This document shows, piece after piece, positions 1 through 5,896 of a stretch of 5,896 nt of DNA (within the stretch, counting starts at the first letter, position 1; the number at the start of each line of letters is the position of its first letter). The notes below the pieces were generated by a model. It ran no database searches, was not told the DNA's origin, and saw nothing but the letters and a program-made list of their open reading frames with translations. The DNA comes from Dehalococcoidia bacterium (GTDB lineage Bacteria > Chloroflexota > Dehalococcoidia > Lucifugimonadales > Australimonadaceae). Position numbers and translations under genes: made by a program. Location of the stretch: NCBI GenBank assembly GCA_021296055.1, contig JAGWBE010000050.1, positions 1 to 5,896 on the forward strand. Reading direction: 5' to 3'.

Positions 1-814
1 CCTCCAATGTCTCGATGGTCTCCTGCTGGTTGGTGATGGTGAAGTCGTCGTAGTCGGTGATGCGGTGGCGTAGGCGGAGGAGGGTTGCGACCTCGCGCTC
101 GGCGGCGTCGAGCACGTCGGCGGAGCGGGCCTGGACGTTGATGGCGCCGATGGTGATCTCGCCCTGAGCGGCTCCCTCGCCTGAGAGGCGGTAATAGGCG
201 GTGGTGATGGGGACGAACGCTTGCGTATCGGCAGTGCCGAACCCACCACCGCCCTGCTCGGCCAGCACGCCGACGACGGTGAATTCGCGGTCGTTAAGGC
301 GGACAGTCGCGCCGACGGGGTCGCGGGCGCCGTAGAGGTCGGCGGCGACCTGCGAGCCGAGCACCACTACTTCGGAGCGGTTCAGCACGTGGGCGGGGGA
401 GATGAACTGGCCCGTTCCCACCTCCGCGTTGCGGATGCGGGCGTAGGCGGCGGTTACGCCGAGCGCCTGGGCGTAGGAGACGTTGCTCTCCCAGACAAGT
501 TCGGCGAAGGGGGCGGAGAGTTCGGGAGCGACGGCGGCGACGGACGGCGCGAACACCTCGTCCTCAAGGGCGTAGGCGTCGGCCAGGGTCAGGCTGCTCG
601 TCCCGTCGAAGGTGGGCTGGGCGCGAACGAAGAGGAGGTTCGCGCCCAGGGAGGAGATGCGGCTGGTTACGCTCTCCTGCGCGCCTCTGCCGACGGCCAT
701 AAGCGAGATGACGGCGGCGACGCCGATGATGATGCCGAGCAGGGTGAGGCTCGCGCGCAGTTTGTTGGCGCCAAGCGAGCTCCAGGCGGTGGCGAGGATG
801 GCGAGAGGCGTCAC
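1..814 (-). CDS. MacB/FtsX-type ABC transporter permease (C-terminus beyond left edge)
   Basis: Membrane subunit of an ABC export complex, expected to work with the ATPase and adaptor encoded just upstream. I translated it by hand from a GTG at 814-812; 271 codons are visible without a stop and the frame runs off the window. Full MacB-like permeases of this split type are about 400 aa, so roughly a third is missing, including the last three membrane helices. Seen: a short amphipathic N-terminus, then TM1 at about residues 19-41 (LRASLTLLGIIIGVAAVISL), followed by the family-typical SLGANLLFV at 55-63. After that comes a large extracytoplasmic domain of MacB_PCD type, with VVLGSQVAADLYGARDPVG and a later FTVVGVLAEQGGGGFG segment. 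The GTG overlaps the ATPase stop codon (GTGA, 4 bases), implying translational coupling; there is no strong Shine-Dalgarno. The family is secure. The substrate is unknown. Confidence 0.93.
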   Translation of the reverse strand, partial: MTPLAILATAWSSLGANKLRASLTLLGIIIGVAAVISLMAVGRGAQESVTSRISSLGANLLFVRAQPTFDGTSSLTLADAYALEDEVFAPSVAAVAPELSAPFAELVWESNVSYAQALGVTAAYARIRNAEVGTGQFISPAHVLNRSEVVVLGSQVAADLYGARDPVGATVRLNDREFTVVGVLAEQGGGGFGTADTQAFVPITTAYYRLSGEGAAQGEITIGAINVQARSADVLDAAEREVATLLRLRHRITDYDDFTITNQQETIETLE

Positions 815-1515
815 GAGAGGGCCGTCCGCTGCGCCACGGGTTCGTCCCCGACCAGCTGTCCGTCGCGGATGGTGAGCGCGCGCTTGGTGAAGGCTGCTAC
901 GTCCGGTTCGTGGGTGACGATGATCACGGTCATGCCTCGCTCGACGTTGAGGCGCTGGAGCGCCGCTATGATCTCGACGCTCGAGCGGCTGTCCAGGTTC
1001 CCCGTCGGCTCGTCCGCCAGCAGCAGAGTAGTGGATTGCTTGACCAGGGCGCGCGCGATGCCGACGCGCTGCTGCTCGCCGCCGGAGAGTTCGGGCGGGT
1101 GGTGGTTGGCGCGCTCGCGCAGGCCGACGGCGTCGAGCGCGGCGAGGGCGCGCTCCTTTGCGCCGCGCCCGCCGCCGCCGTAGAGGAGCGGGAGAGCGAC
1201 GTTCGCAGCGGCGGTGAGCCGGGGCAGCAGGTTATAGGACTGGAAGACGAAGCCGATCGCTCCGTTGCGCAGCTCGGCCAAGCGGTCGTCGGAGGCGGCG
1301 CCGACATCCTCGCCGTCCAGCCGGTAGTCGCCCTCCGTGGGGGCGTCGAGGCAGCCCAGCAGGTTCATCAGCGTGGACTTGCCGGAGCCGGAGGGGCCCA
1401 TAATGGCGGCCATCTCGCCCCGCTCGATGGAGAGGTCAACGCCGCGCAGCGCGTCCACCCGGATCGGGCCGAGCCGGTAGGTCTTGCTCACGCCTCGGAG
1501 CTCGATCAGCGCCAT
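811..1515 (-). CDS. MacB/LolD-type ABC transporter ATP-binding protein
   Basis: Cytoplasmic nucleotide-binding subunit, 234 aa, the usual length for the MacB/LolD/FtsE-like branch. All catalytic elements are intact: Walker A GPSGSGKST at residues 40-48, Q-loop Gln92 (VFQSYNLLPRL), signature LSGGEQQR at 143-150, Walker B LLLADEP at 164-170 with catalytic Glu169, D-loop NLDS at 173-176 and switch His202 (VTHE). The stretch IMGPSGSGKSTLMNLLGCLD is close to the MacB subfamily consensus. It starts at ATG 1515, two bases after the adaptor stop, with GAGGA at 1529-1525 as ribosome-binding site inside the end of the adaptor gene. Its stop overlaps the permease GTG. It should power the permease encoded next. 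The cargo (macrolide, peptide, lipoprotein or glycolipid) cannot be told from the ATPase. Confidence 0.97.
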   Translation of the reverse strand: MALIELRGVSKTYRLGPIRVDALRGVDLSIERGEMAAIMGPSGSGKSTLMNLLGCLDAPTEGDYRLDGEDVGAASDDRLAELRNGAIGFVFQSYNLLPRLTAAANVALPLLYGGGGRGAKERALAALDAVGLRERANHHPPELSGGEQQRVGIARALVKQSTTLLLADEPTGNLDSRSSVEIIAALQRLNVERGMTVIIVTHEPDVAAFTKRALTIRDGQLVGDEPVAQRTALS

Positions 1516-1517
1516 TG

Positions 1518-3290
1518 CTATTCGTCCTCGCCGGCGCCGATGGTTACGTTGAAGCGGCCCTCGCCGGAGGGCTGGACGCGGATGCCTCTGGGAATCTGGC
1601 CCAAGCCGCCCGGGCCGAGCGCTCCGAACCCCCCGCCGAATCCGCCGAATCCGAAGAAGCCGCCCGCCTCCGGCGTGGCCATCAGCACCTGCTCGCCCTC
1701 CTCCAGGCCGGAAGCGACAGCGACCCAGAAGTCGTCGCTGTCGCCCAGGGTTACAGACCGCTCCTCCACCGCGCCATCGGTTGCGACGCGGACGGTGGGT
1801 TGGAGGAAGGAGCCGCCGACCGCCGCCGTGGGGATGAGGAGCACGTCGAGCGTCTCGCTCACCACCACGCCGGCCGTGGCGCTGAGGCCCTCGTACAATT
1901 GCAGGCCGCCGGGCACGTCCACGCGCACGCTCACGGGGTAGGAGACCACGCCCTGCTGATTGAGCGCCCCCGTGCCGATGGAGTCGATGACGCCGGTGAG
2001 AGACTGCGCGGCGAGCGCTTCGAGGATGACGAACGTCTGCGCGCCCTCCGCGATGGAGAGGATGTCGATCTCATCGACAGCCCCCTCCACTTCCACGACG
2101 CTCGGGTCGACGATCTCCAACACGCGGCCCGTGGGGGCGAGAGCGTCTCCGCTCTCCACGGCTACCTGGTTCACGACGCCGGAGATGGAAGCCCTGAGCA
2201 CCGCGCCTTCGAGGAGCGCCTCGCTGTCCTGTACTTCGAGGAGGGCCAAGGCCACGTCGGCTTGGGCGATGCCGACGGCGAGCGGGTCGGGGCCGGCTTC
2301 GGCGTCGGCGAGCGCCTCCCCCGCGGTTTCGAGGGCATTCTGAGCCTCGACGATGGCCTGGCCGGCGGTGAAGAGGGCGGACGCGGCTTTGGACTGCTCC
2401 GCCGCCAGCGCGTCCGCCGCTGCGCGGTAGGCGTCCCATGCGGCATCCATCTCGCTCTTGACGCAGCGGTCGTAGGAGGCGGGAGGCGCGTCTTCGCACG
2501 TGCCCACGATGGCCGCGGGGTAGAGGCGCGTCCACGACGCGACGGTCTGCTCGTTCCAGGGCGTGGCATCGGCATCGGGGGGGAGGGAGGAGGAATCAGC
2601 GTGGACGCCGGGCGTGGATTGGAACAGCGCGTCGAGGTCCACGCCCCAGGCGACCAGGAGGTCGTCCGGCGTGGCGCCCAGCTGGCCGTCAGTGAGCGTG
2701 ACGCCGAGCCAGACGCGGTAGACGGCGGCGTAGCCCTCCTCCGCGTCGGCCAGCGCCTCCTCTGCGTTTGCAAGCGTGGTCGCCCACTGGGCTTTCTTGA
2801 CGGCGAAGTCGTCCAGAGCGATATCGAGGTCGTCCAGCGCTGTCGCGTACGCCTTCTCCGCGTCGCCGATCTTGTCCTCCGTCTCCAGCAGGTCAGTCAG
2901 CGCTTCCTCCGCCTTTTGGAGGTCGGACTTGGCGACGGCGAGCCTGCGTTCGCGCTTGATGATTGAGGCGTCGTCAAGGTGAGCGATGACGTCGCCGGCG
3001 CTCACGCGGCCGCCCTCTTCGACGAGCACCGCGCCGACGACGCCCTCTCCCTCGAACGCCTGCCACTCGCGCTCAGGGAAGGCCGTCGCGCCGTTGATGG
3101 TCACTCGTTTCACGATGTCGCCGATGGAGGCGGTGACCAGCTGCTCGTCCGCTTGGGCCGCGCCACCGTCCGGTTCCCGCAGCGCCCCGACGCCGTAGTA
3201 GGCGCCGGCGACGGCGCCGCCGAACACGACGAGCGCCAGCAGGAATTGCGGGATGGTGAGCGGCCCGAAGACCTTTTTCAGACGTTGCAT
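1518..3290 (-). CDS. HlyD/MacA-family adaptor protein with an enlarged hairpin and Gly/Phe-rich tail
   Basis: Membrane-anchored extracytoplasmic adaptor of an ABC export complex, 590 aa against about 370-400 for classical MacA. Seen in order: a cytoplasmic basic N-terminus and one membrane anchor at about residues 15-37. The first half of a lipoyl/barrel-sandwich domain lies at about 50-106 (GEGVVGAVLVEEGGRVSAGD). The ascending coiled coil, rich in A/E/D/L/K, covers about 108-188. An interruption at about 190-285 contains Trp/Pro-rich sequence and two cysteines (265, 276). The descending coiled coil covers about 286-360, and the second lipoyl half about 363-396 (LRASISGVVNQVAVESGD). Beta-barrel and membrane-proximal domains follow at about 398-540 (IPTAAVGG at 486-493). 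Residues 543-564 are almost only Gly and Phe, and the end is acidic. ATG 3290 has AGGAG at 3301-3297, inside the last kinase codons. The HlyD assignment is firm. The exact role of the insert is not known to me. Confidence 0.92.
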   Translation of the reverse strand: MQRLKKVFGPLTIPQFLLALVVFGGAVAGAYYGVGALREPDGGAAQADEQLVTASIGDIVKRVTINGATAFPEREWQAFEGEGVVGAVLVEEGGRVSAGDVIAHLDDASIIKRERRLAVAKSDLQKAEEALTDLLETEDKIGDAEKAYATALDDLDIALDDFAVKKAQWATTLANAEEALADAEEGYAAVYRVWLGVTLTDGQLGATPDDLLVAWGVDLDALFQSTPGVHADSSSLPPDADATPWNEQTVASWTRLYPAAIVGTCEDAPPASYDRCVKSEMDAAWDAYRAAADALAAEQSKAASALFTAGQAIVEAQNALETAGEALADAEAGPDPLAVGIAQADVALALLEVQDSEALLEGAVLRASISGVVNQVAVESGDALAPTGRVLEIVDPSVVEVEGAVDEIDILSIAEGAQTFVILEALAAQSLTGVIDSIGTGALNQQGVVSYPVSVRVDVPGGLQLYEGLSATAGVVVSETLDVLLIPTAAVGGSFLQPTVRVATDGAVEERSVTLGDSDDFWVAVASGLEEGEQVLMATPEAGGFFGFGGFGGGFGALGPGGLGQIPRGIRVQPSGEGRFNVTIGAGEDE

Positions 3291-3293
3291 GGC

Positions 3294-4661
3294 CTACTCC
3301 TCGGCGGCGCGGGCGATGGGGAGCGTGAGGGTGAAGACGCTGCCCGCCCCCTCTTGGCTTTCGGCGGTGATGGTTCCCCCGTGGGCTTCGATCAGCTGCT
3401 TGGCGATGGTCAGACCCAGGCCGACGCCGCCCGTGGCGCGCGACCGCGACGGGTCGGCACGGTAGAAGCGGTCGAAGACGTAGGGCAGGTCGGCGGCGGG
3501 GACGCCGGCGCCAGTGTCGGCGACGCTCACCGCTATGGAGTCTACCCCGGCGCGGGCGGCAACGACGACGCTTCCGCCTTGCGGGGTATGGGTGAGGGCG
3601 TTCTCGAGCAGCGCGGCGGCGGCTTGGCCGACGCGGGCGGCGTCGATGGGGGCGGGGGGCAGGTCTTGGGGGAGGTCGGCGGAGAGCGCCACGCCTTTCG
3701 CTTCGGCGCGTGCGGCGAAGGCGTCGAGGGCGCGCCGCAGGACGGGCGCTAGCGGAGCGGGCTGCGGGTCGATGCGCAAGGCTCCGGCCTCGGCTTGGGC
3801 GACGAGGGCGAGGTCTTGGACGAGGCGGCCCAGGTTGGCGGTCTGGCCGAGCAGGCTGGCGATGGTGGCCTCGTCGGGCGGCAAGAGGCCGTCGCGCACC
3901 GCCTCCAGGTAGCCTTGGATGTTGGCGATGGGCGTGCGGAGTTCGTGGGCGACGTCGGCGACGAGGTTGCGGCGCTGCGTCTCCGCCCGCTCCAACTCTT
4001 GCGCCATAGCGTTGAAGGTATGGCCGAGCCGCGCCACTTCGTCCGTTCCCCGCACGGGCACGCGCTGTGAGAGGTCGCCCGCGCCGAGGCGCTGGGCTGC
4101 GGATTCGAGCGAGCGCAGAGGCGCCATAGTGCGCCTAGAGACGAAGGCGACGATGGCGATGCCGGCGACGCCGGCGGCCACGCCCACCCAGAGGAGCGAG
4201 GCGTTGATGGCGTTGGCGACGCGCGCCGCCCGCGGCTCGCTTGCAAAGACGGCAGGCGGGGGCGTTGGGCGCGGGACGGCGTTCAAGGCCGCCGCCGCCG
4301 CTTCCGTGTCGCCGAGGAGCGGGAATACGCGCGGCTGATCGCCGCCCGAGAGGCGAACTATGACGAGGTTCTTGTTCGCGGCGCCGTCGGTCACGTAGAC
4401 GCTCCAGCCGAACATGAGGCCCGCCTCCTTTACGAAGCGCTCCATTTCGGCGAGACCGCGGAGTTGGCGCTCGCGCTCGGCGAGGAGGCGGAGGTTGGCG
4501 GCGCGCACCTCCTCCGTCTCGCGCTGGAAGCGCTCGGCCTCGTTGCCTGCGGCGATGCGGGTCGAGACGCTCACGCCGCCCAGGACGATGGCGAGCACGA
4601 CGGCGAAGCCGAGCAGGAGGCGGAGTTCGAGGCGGTTGAGCCGCCTGAGCAGGCTACGCAT
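3294..4661 (-). CDS. Sensor histidine kinase (HAMP, HisKA, HATPase_c)
   Basis: Membrane sensor kinase, 455 aa, partner of the response regulator encoded just upstream. TM1 is at about residues 13-34. The extracytoplasmic loop, about 35-150, starts with a charged helical stretch (about 40-80) and includes a Pro-rich PRPTPPP at 130-136; I recognise no named sensor fold in it. TM2 is at about 153-175 and a HAMP domain at about 176-228. The H-box DVAHELRTPIANIQG has phospho-acceptor His239. The ATPase domain shows the N-box LLENALTHTP with Asn354, the G1 box DTGAG at 382-386, the F-box VFDRFYR at 395-401 and the G2 box GVGLGL at 412-417, so it looks fully active. I chose ATG 4661, which overlaps the regulator's end as ATGCGTAG and is followed at once by a basic N-terminus and TM1. 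An in-frame ATG at 4754 would add 31 residues lying wholly inside the regulator gene. The ligand is unknown. Confidence 0.95.
   Translation of the reverse strand: MRSLLRRLNRLELRLLLGFAVVLAIVLGGVSVSTRIAAGNEAERFQRETEEVRAANLRLLAERERQLRGLAEMERFVKEAGLMFGWSVYVTDGAANKNLVIVRLSGGDQPRVFPLLGDTEAAAAALNAVPRPTPPPAVFASEPRAARVANAINASLLWVGVAAGVAGIAIVAFVSRRTMAPLRSLESAAQRLGAGDLSQRVPVRGTDEVARLGHTFNAMAQELERAETQRRNLVADVAHELRTPIANIQGYLEAVRDGLLPPDEATIASLLGQTANLGRLVQDLALVAQAEAGALRIDPQPAPLAPVLRRALDAFAARAEAKGVALSADLPQDLPPAPIDAARVGQAAAALLENALTHTPQGGSVVVAARAGVDSIAVSVADTGAGVPAADLPYVFDRFYRADPSRSRATGGVGLGLTIAKQLIEAHGGTITAESQEGAGSVFTLTLPIARAAEE
3297..3301 (-). promoter_or_regulatory. Ribosome-binding site of the adaptor gene inside the kinase gene
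   Basis: AGGAG is formed by the two final Glu codons of the kinase (GAG GAG), 6 bases before ATG 3290. It is the best Shine-Dalgarno inside the operon, fixes the adaptor start, and implies that ribosomes finishing the kinase can reinitiate on the adaptor. Confidence 0.7.
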
Positions 4662-5343
4662 CGCCCCAGCGGTAGCCGACCCCGTAGACGGTGTGGACGC
4701 GGCGGGCGCTCCCGGCGCGCTCCAACTTCTTGCGCAGGTTGGATACATGGACATCCACGGTTCGGTCGAAGCCGTCGTAGTCGTCGATGAAGGCGTGGCT
4801 AATGATTTCGTCGCGAGTGAAGACGCGCTCCGGGGAGCGCAGGAACATCGCCAGCAGGCGGAACTCCGTCGGCGTCAGGCTCAGCTGCTCATCTCCGACG
4901 CGCGCCGTGCGCTCGCGCACTTTCATGCGGACCTCCCGCCAGTGCAGTTCCGCCGGGCCGTGCGCCTCCCATGCATCCCGCGTCGTCCGCCGCAGCACCC
5001 CGCGCACCCGCGCCGCGAGCTCGCGCGGGCTGAAGGGCTTGGTCACATAGTCGTCCGCGCCGTACTCGAGGCCGGCGAGGCGGTCTTGCTCCTCCGCGCG
5101 CGCAGTGAGCATAACGACGGCGACATCCGATTCGGCGCGCAGCGCGCGGCAGACCTGCATCCCGTCCATGCCGGGCAGCATGAGGTCGAGGACGACCAGG
5201 TCGGGCGAGGATTCGCGGGCGAGGCGCAGCCCCTCGACGCCGTCGTGGGCGAGCAGCACCTTGTGGCCGTCGCGGGCCAGGTAGAGGCGGACGATCTCGG
5301 CGGCGTCGACGTCGTCCTCGACGATGACGACGGTGTGGGACAT
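4654..5343 (-). CDS. OmpR/PhoB-family response regulator
   Basis: Cytoplasmic DNA-binding response regulator, 229 aa, normal for the family. The receiver domain (residues 1-118) has the acidic pair Asp10/Asp11, phospho-acceptor Asp53 (LVVLDLMLPGMDG), Thr80 (MLTA), Tyr99 and Lys102 (TKPF), so phosphotransfer chemistry is intact. The C-terminal winged-helix domain, about 130-227, contains LTPTEFRLLAMFLRSPERVF and the recognition-helix region DRTVDVHVSNLRKKLE, ending with the usual VYGVGYRW. ATG 5343 is preceded by GGGAG at 5355-5351 with 7 bases spacing. It is the first gene of a tight five-gene run with the kinase and the export genes, and follows the only sizeable gap in the window. It therefore most likely controls this operon and itself. 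This is inferred from context; the target site is not proven. Confidence 0.97.
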   Translation of the reverse strand: MSHTVVIVEDDVDAAEIVRLYLARDGHKVLLAHDGVEGLRLARESSPDLVVLDLMLPGMDGMQVCRALRAESDVAVVMLTARAEEQDRLAGLEYGADDYVTKPFSPRELAARVRGVLRRTTRDAWEAHGPAELHWREVRMKVRERTARVGDEQLSLTPTEFRLLAMFLRSPERVFTRDEIISHAFIDDYDGFDRTVDVHVSNLRKKLERAGSARRVHTVYGVGYRWGDA

Positions 5344-5440
5344 AGGGCGGCTCCCGAATGCGGCGGCTGTGCGCAGAAGTCATACCGCGCAATCGTGAAA
5401 GCAGTATGAAGGCGCGGGAGCGGCGGCGCGAGAGGCGCGA
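5344..5440 (-). promoter_or_regulatory. Intergenic region likely holding the operon promoter
   Basis: This 97-base gap is the only non-coding stretch longer than a few bases. Its right third (5412-5440) is nearly pure G/C. The middle (about 5379-5412) is clearly AT-richer. On the minus strand, TATGAC at 5384-5379 is a possible -10 hexamer (4 of 6 matches to TATAAT), but I find no convincing -35 at 16-18 bases; TTCATA lies 20 bases upstream. This would place a transcript start near 5372 and a leader of about 30 bases ending in the GGGAG ribosome-binding site. That a promoter is here is likely from the layout. The exact elements are uncertain, and read-through from the oxygenase gene is possible. 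Confidence 0.4.
5380..5409. repeat. Inverted repeat, candidate operator (or weak hairpin)
   Basis: On the plus strand the arms are TCATACCGC (5380-5388) and GCAGTATGA (5401-5409), complementary at 8 of 9 positions, with a 12-base spacer. Arm centres are 21 bases apart, two helical turns, as expected for a protein dimer or pair of dimers binding one face of DNA. One arm overlaps the possible -10 element. The response regulator encoded next is the obvious candidate binder. As RNA on the minus strand the arms also form a 9-pair stem with one G-U pair, but no U-tract follows, so an intrinsic terminator for the upstream oxygenase gene is less likely. Confidence 0.4.
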
Positions 5441-5896
5441 TTAGCCCGCGTTTGCGGCGCCCTTGTACTCCAGCGCCAGGTCGGCCTCGCGCTCGACGCC
5501 TATGGAACGCCATTGGTCGACCTGGCCGCGGGCTTGGCGCTCGACCATCTTGCGCCACGCGGTGATAGAGGCGTCCGGCTTCATCAGGCGCTCCGCCTTC
5601 GTGTTCCGCGTCATCGAGTCGACCATCGAGCCGTCTTGGCTATTGAAGCGCCACTGCGCGAGCCAGCGATACCAGAGCCAGTAGCGCGCCTTGAAGGCGA
5701 GCACGAGGAGGGGGTTGCGCGTGTGGCGCGTGGCGGCCTGGAGGTAGAGGGTGTGCTCCTCGTCCACCGGGACGTGCCATTCGTAGCTCAGCGTGGGAGC
5801 GGCGATGTAGGTGGCGGGGCGGAAGATGCAGGGCAGGCGGGTGCTGCCGCGGCGCGCTCCCTCGGGGATGGTGGACAGCTCCATTCGGCGCGTCCG
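5441..5896 (-). CDS. Probable Rieske-type aromatic ring-hydroxylating oxygenase alpha subunit, C-terminal fragment
   Basis: Only the last 151 codons are in the window. The frame stays open through 5896 (RTRR precedes Met 5884), so the Met at 5884 is probably internal and the gene begins beyond the right edge. The visible part resembles the catalytic-domain end of Rieske non-heme iron oxygenases of the phthalate/dicamba/KshA type. A strand ending in WHVPVDEEHTLY matches the family's VPVD..HT motif. FNSQDGSMVDSM then has the look of the helix carrying the third iron ligand; by that analogy the Asp at 5635-5633 would bind the mononuclear Fe. A C-terminal helix with ITAWRKMVERQARG follows. The 2Fe-2S Rieske cluster motif and the two His ligands would lie outside the window and are unseen. 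It ends with TAA at 5443-5441. The substrate cannot be inferred, and another oxygenase-like family remains possible. Confidence 0.62.
   Translation of the reverse strand, partial: RTRRMELSTIPEGARRGSTRLPCIFRPATYIAAPTLSYEWHVPVDEEHTLYLQAATRHTRNPLLVLAFKARYWLWYRWLAQWRFNSQDGSMVDSMTRNTKAERLMKPDASITAWRKMVERQARGQVDQWRSIGVEREADLALEYKGAANAG

Noticed and set aside
221..1941. Overlapping plus-strand open frames of about 320 and 343 codons opposite the permease, ATPase and start of the adaptor tail.
   Set aside because: These are low-complexity mirror translations of the minus-strand genes, which carry complete ABC-ATPase and MacB motifs. No convincing initiation context was seen.
2577..2593. G-rich run on the plus strand that looks like a G-quadruplex.
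   Set aside because: Apart from splitting the seven-G run it offers only three GGG tracts plus GG steps. It lies within adaptor codons for Ser/Pro residues, so codon use explains it.
1515..2966. Long open frame of 483 codons on the plus strand, antisense to the adaptor gene.
   Set aside because: It is an artefact of high GC3 coding on the minus strand. Its translation is a G/A/R/D-rich sequence with no recognisable domain, and the opposite strand encodes a clear HlyD-family protein.
4662..4754. Upstream ATG at 4754 as the kinase start.
   Set aside because: It would put 31 Pro/Ser/Ala-rich residues before the basic N-terminus and TM1, all encoded within the regulator gene in another frame. 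ATG 4661 with the ATGCGTAG overlap fits operon spacing and kinase topology.
4414..5409. Plus-strand open frame of 331 codons opposite the kinase start and the response regulator.
   Set aside because: It lies antisense to two proteins with every catalytic residue intact, has no domain of its own, and runs through the intergenic promoter region.
5380..5409. Intrinsic terminator for the oxygenase gene.
   Set aside because: The stem is possible, but the 12-base loop, the modest stem and the lack of a U-tract make an operator the better reading.

Overview
The window is GC-rich (roughly two thirds G+C by eye) bacterial DNA. Every gene I can support lies on the minus strand, so transcription runs from the right edge to the left edge. 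The proteins are Ala/Gly/Arg-rich with strong G/C third positions. The gene mix is a two-component system driving a MacAB-like ABC export complex, plus the tail of a Rieske-type oxygenase. Together with an adaptor lacking a canonical MacA layout, this would fit a Chloroflexota-type (SAR202/Dehalococcoidia-like) or actinobacterial genome. That taxonomic guess is weak, because no phylogenetic marker is present.

Layout in the direction of transcription: (1) 5896-5441, C-terminal part of a probable Rieske non-heme iron oxygenase alpha subunit, cut by the right edge. (2) 5440-5344, a 97-base intergenic gap holding a 9-base inverted repeat in a locally AT-richer patch, the only plausible promoter/operator in the window. 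(3) 5343-4654, OmpR/PhoB-family response regulator. (4) 4661-3294, membrane histidine kinase, overlapping the regulator by 8 bases. (5) 3290-1518, HlyD/MacA-type adaptor of unusual length (590 aa), 3 bases after the kinase. (6) 1515-811, MacB/LolD-type ABC ATPase, 2 bases after the adaptor. (7) 814-1, MacB/FtsX-type permease, overlapping the ATPase by 4 bases and cut by the left edge.

Genes 2-6 in this order (regulator, kinase, adaptor, ATPase, permease) are packed so tightly that a single operon is the natural reading. The kinase would sense an envelope or drug signal, the regulator would control the operon (probably including itself), and the adaptor, ATPase and permease would form an ATP-driven export or envelope-remodelling machine. 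The substrate cannot be read from the sequence.

The most unusual element is the adaptor. Its coiled-coil hairpin is interrupted by about 95 residues with a Cys pair, exactly where MacA proteins touch TolC, and it ends in a Gly/Phe-rich tail. The rest of the window is conventional; I see no mobile element, CRISPR array, tRNA or rRNA.
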